DNA of 64,000 bases, taken from assembly GCA_947626495.1 (NCBI GenBank), contig CANQSJ010000003.1:60316-124315 (forward strand), read 5' to 3'. This stretch comes from an uncultured Oscillospiraceae bacterium (GTDB lineage: Bacteria; Bacillota; Clostridia; Oscillospirales; Oscillospiraceae). Positions within the stretch are counted from its first letter, which is position 1, and each line of letters opens with the position of its first letter. The translations under genes were made by a program, and so were the position numbers. This document shows positions 62,540 to 64,000 of this stretch, piece by piece. The notes beneath the pieces are model-generated. The model had not been told where the DNA came from. It did not search any database and worked only from the letters and a program-made list of their open reading frames with translations.

Positions 62540-62641
62540 TTACATAACTTTTGGAGAGATATGATCATCCCTGGTACGATTGTTCACCTGCTCGGCCAAT
62601 ATGGGGAGGCGATCCAATTTGTCCTCGACGCCCCAGATCAC
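62540..62641 (-). CDS. Possible small ORF upstream of pemK-like gene (33 aa)
   Basis: GTG 62641 to TAA 62540, product VIWGVEDKLDRLPILAEQV followed by NNRTRDDHISPKVM. The helical, charged sequence looks protein-like, and it lies in the place where a PemK antitoxin would be expected, but there is no Shine-Dalgarno and the frame upstream is closed. Low confidence. Confidence 0.3.
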   Translation of the reverse strand: MIWGVEDKLDRLPILAEQVNNRTRDDHISPKVM

Positions 62642-63045
62642 CGGTGGGAAGTCATCAGACGGCTGGCGGCTTCAGCTCCACGGGAATCACACCCTCGCGT
62701 GGGTCTCACGCGACTGCCCCCATTGCCTGTGACGGATCTGCGCTTGCCAAACGCAGGGAGCCGCCGACTGTGGCTGGACAGGAGTATCATTGTCCCCATT
62801 GCCGGTCATCGCCGCGCCGGGTGCCGCCCGGCGCTTATAGTAGCTGTGTGTCGCTCTCTGCCAGTGGCAGGTCATGGCGCAGCCGCTAAAGTGGCTCATG
62901 CTCATCACAATAGCAACGGGAATGTGTCTGATGAATGGGTATGCGGTTTTCAAAGGCCGGACCCATTCACCGCCAGAAGCGGAGAACAGGTGGAGGAGAA
63001 GTACCCCTCCACCTGTTTCCTAACTAAAATGGCAAATTTAGCCCC
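62642..63045. other. Gene-free part of the element
   Basis: About 400 bp with no supported gene. It holds a GC-rich inverted repeat GCGCCGGG/CCCGGCGC near 62814-62834 and, at 62985-62996 with 63006-63017, a perfect 12-bp hairpin AACAGGTGGAGG/CCTCCACCTGTT. The latter lies 28 nt after the sigma-like gene stop on the minus strand and probably ends its transcript. Confidence 0.5.
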
Positions 63046-63552
63046 TCACTCTAAAAATTTTTTCAGTTTTTTTAGTGCTGCATCGATGGAACGCTTGATT
63101 GGCATAATCGTACATCCCTCCGTTTCTGCAATCTGTTGGTATGTCTTACCTCCGAAGTAGTACAAGAGCAGCCGGGTACGCTGTGTTTTGGGCAGATGGG
63201 CAATAGCCTCTCGTAACTTTTTGCTTTGGATTCGGTGAGATACGATGTCCTCAACCGCCTCTGGCTTATGGAGCGCCCGCGCGTTCAGCGTTGCCTCCGT
63301 CAGCTCGGAGTGTTCATAGTGGTTGTCCACCTCATTGAGAAAAGAGAGGTCATCCAACTCGAAGCGGTCAAATGTGGCGAACAGTTCCCGGCTGATCTCC
63401 AGACGGATATTCCTGCCCTGCCCATCTATGAACGATATGTAATAGTGTGATGTAGAGGCCGTATCTACCATTTCAGAGAGTGTGTATGGATTATCCTCTG
63501 CCTTGCGCCTCTTGGGGCGGGGCTTATCGTTATTTGGATGGTGGCCATCCAT
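63046..63552 (-). CDS. Sigma-70-like/ICE-type regulatory protein
   Basis: 168 aa. The N-terminal part (about 1-90) is acidic-basic mixed with DNPYTLSEMV and EISRELFATFDRFELDD, as in small ICE-coded sigma-like proteins. The C-terminal region 4-like helix-turn-helix reads LPKTQRTRLLLYYFGGKTYQQIAETEGCTIMPIKRSIDAALKKL. It would direct or modulate transcription of the element. AGGAGG lies 7 nt before the ATG. It is the outermost recognisable gene of the element in the window. Confidence 0.85.
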   Translation of the reverse strand: MDGHHPNNDKPRPKRRKAEDNPYTLSEMVDTASTSHYYISFIDGQGRNIRLEISRELFATFDRFELDDLSFLNEVDNHYEHSELTEATLNARALHKPEAVEDIVSHRIQSKKLREAIAHLPKTQRTRLLLYYFGGKTYQQIAETEGCTIMPIKRSIDAALKKLKKFLE

Positions 63553-63569
63553 TACTATTCCTCCTGTCA

Positions 63570-63595
63570 GTCTGAATTTTTGGGAAAATTCAGAC
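63570..63595 (-). promoter_or_regulatory. Inverted repeat just upstream of the sigma-like gene
   Basis: Perfect 11-bp arms GTCTGAATTTT (63570-63580) and AAAATTCAGAC (63585-63595), adjoining the Shine-Dalgarno. In mRNA it would form a hairpin near the ribosome site; in DNA it could be an operator. Confidence 0.6.
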
Positions 63596-64000
63596 CGGCA
63601 GGGCGGGCCACGGCAGCCGATAGAGGTGACATGGCTCGTGAGGATTTGACAAAGAAAAACGCCGGATACTCCAAAGAAGTATTCGGCGGTTTTGTTAAAA
63701 TCGGATGTATAAGTGTGGAATAATCGGCTAAATCTTGCCGATTTGTGTGTGGAATATGCCGCAGCTATGCCGTGGCTTTTTTTCGATTATCACCTGCCCA
63801 ACAGGTCACGCAGCGCGTAGGGCCATAAAAATTTACCATAGCTGTACTCCCCAAAACGACAGCTATGGCATAATTAGGTATACGAATACATCCGCAGAGC
63901 CGCCGTTTTTTTTAACGGCCCTCCGGCGCGTGTTAAAAAATCTATGTCAAGTGCAAATCGGCAAGATATTGCGGATTTAATCGGAATGATAGGGTTATAG
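63596..64000. other. AT-richer region with several inverted repeats, no supported gene
   Basis: Contents: a two-way terminator-like hairpin at 63660-63688; a 10-bp inverted repeat CCATAGCTGT (63836-63845) with ACAGCTATGG (63859-63868); a stem GCCGTT/AACGGC (63902-63919) around a T-run; and a 14-bp inverted pair ATCTTGCCGATTTG (63732-63745) and CAAATCGGCAAGAT (63954-63967), 208 bp apart. An 81-codon plus-strand frame here has no Shine-Dalgarno and no family likeness. Confidence 0.5.
63655..63695. terminator. Terminator-like hairpin in the element
   Basis: 11-bp stem (63660-63670 with 63678-63688, one G-T pair) flanked by an A-run and by TTTTGTT; works in either direction. On minus it would shield the sigma-like gene from upstream transcription. 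Confidence 0.7.

Noticed and set aside
62687..62953. 88-codon minus-strand frame in the element
   Set aside because: Lacks a Shine-Dalgarno, Cys/His/Gln scattered without pattern; could be chance in a GC-rich stretch.
62561..63160. 199-codon plus-strand frame in the mobile element
   Set aside because: No Shine-Dalgarno, no motif, and it overlaps the sigma-like gene antisense; composition is not protein-like throughout.

Overview
The window is a stretch of a GC-rich genome from a spore-forming anaerobe of the class Clostridia. The gene set fits an Oscillospiraceae-type gut bacterium (Flavonifractor/Lawsonibacter/Oscillibacter-like). Reasons: a group B-like monomeric [FeFe] hydrogenase, Rex, pyruvate phosphate dikinase, phosphoketolase, the sporulation genes ricT and spoVAC, a Gx transporter/NusG-II pair, and sigma-A promoters of the TTGACA-17-TATAAT type. 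No rRNA or marker gene lets me fix the genus.

Layout. 1-5.6 kb: the start of an [FeFe] hydrogenase, divergent from carAB. 5.7-14.6 kb (+): lipoprotein, phosphoketolase, a MITE-like repeat, prmA, a membrane protein, an Mrp/ApbC ATPase, and a two-component system with a co-encoded lipoprotein. 14.6-22.1 kb (-): what looks like one long operon, FHA-SEDS fusion, PBP transpeptidase, ABC-F ATPase, YdcF-like protein, threonine deaminase and RidA. 22.1-23.9 kb (+): NusG-II protein, Gx transporter and DUF975 protein; the first is probably read from a leaderless mRNA. 23.9-31.6 kb: rodA, radC, tRNA-Thr(CGU), mnmE, rex, holB, ricT. 31.7-36.6 kb: a parvulin-like foldase with an EF-hand insert, a NYN/OST-HTH protein, a transglutaminase-like lipoprotein and a phosphopantetheinyl transferase. 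36.6-39.5 kb (-): a TM1266-family hydrogenase-system regulator with an ABC importer, behind an attenuator-like leader. 39.5-47.3 kb: GntR/DUF5808, Gfo/Idh oxidoreductase, CDF transporter, YitT, SpoVAC, and PadR/DUF4097. 47.4-54.4 kb: an amino-acid ABC importer with two binding proteins, a second two-component system and an HtrA protease. 54.7-60 kb: a leucine-rich-repeat surface protein, a small Asn-rich protein and ppdK.

From about 60 kb to the right edge lies one end of an integrated mobile element. It carries a large serine recombinase whose reading frame ends inside the 3' end of ppdK, a SHOCT-like small protein, a PemK/MazF-type protein and a sigma-like regulator, followed by inverted-repeat-rich, more AT-rich DNA.

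The most notable signals are: the TM1266/ABC operon with mutually exclusive terminator and antiterminator hairpins; the recombinase that appears to borrow its C-terminus from the target gene; two sigma-A promoters lying on top of each other at 22.13-22.17 kb; and an Asn-rich small frame that stays open past an in-frame TGA up to a strong hairpin. Annotation rests on reading the sequence and on remembered family features; no database search was run.
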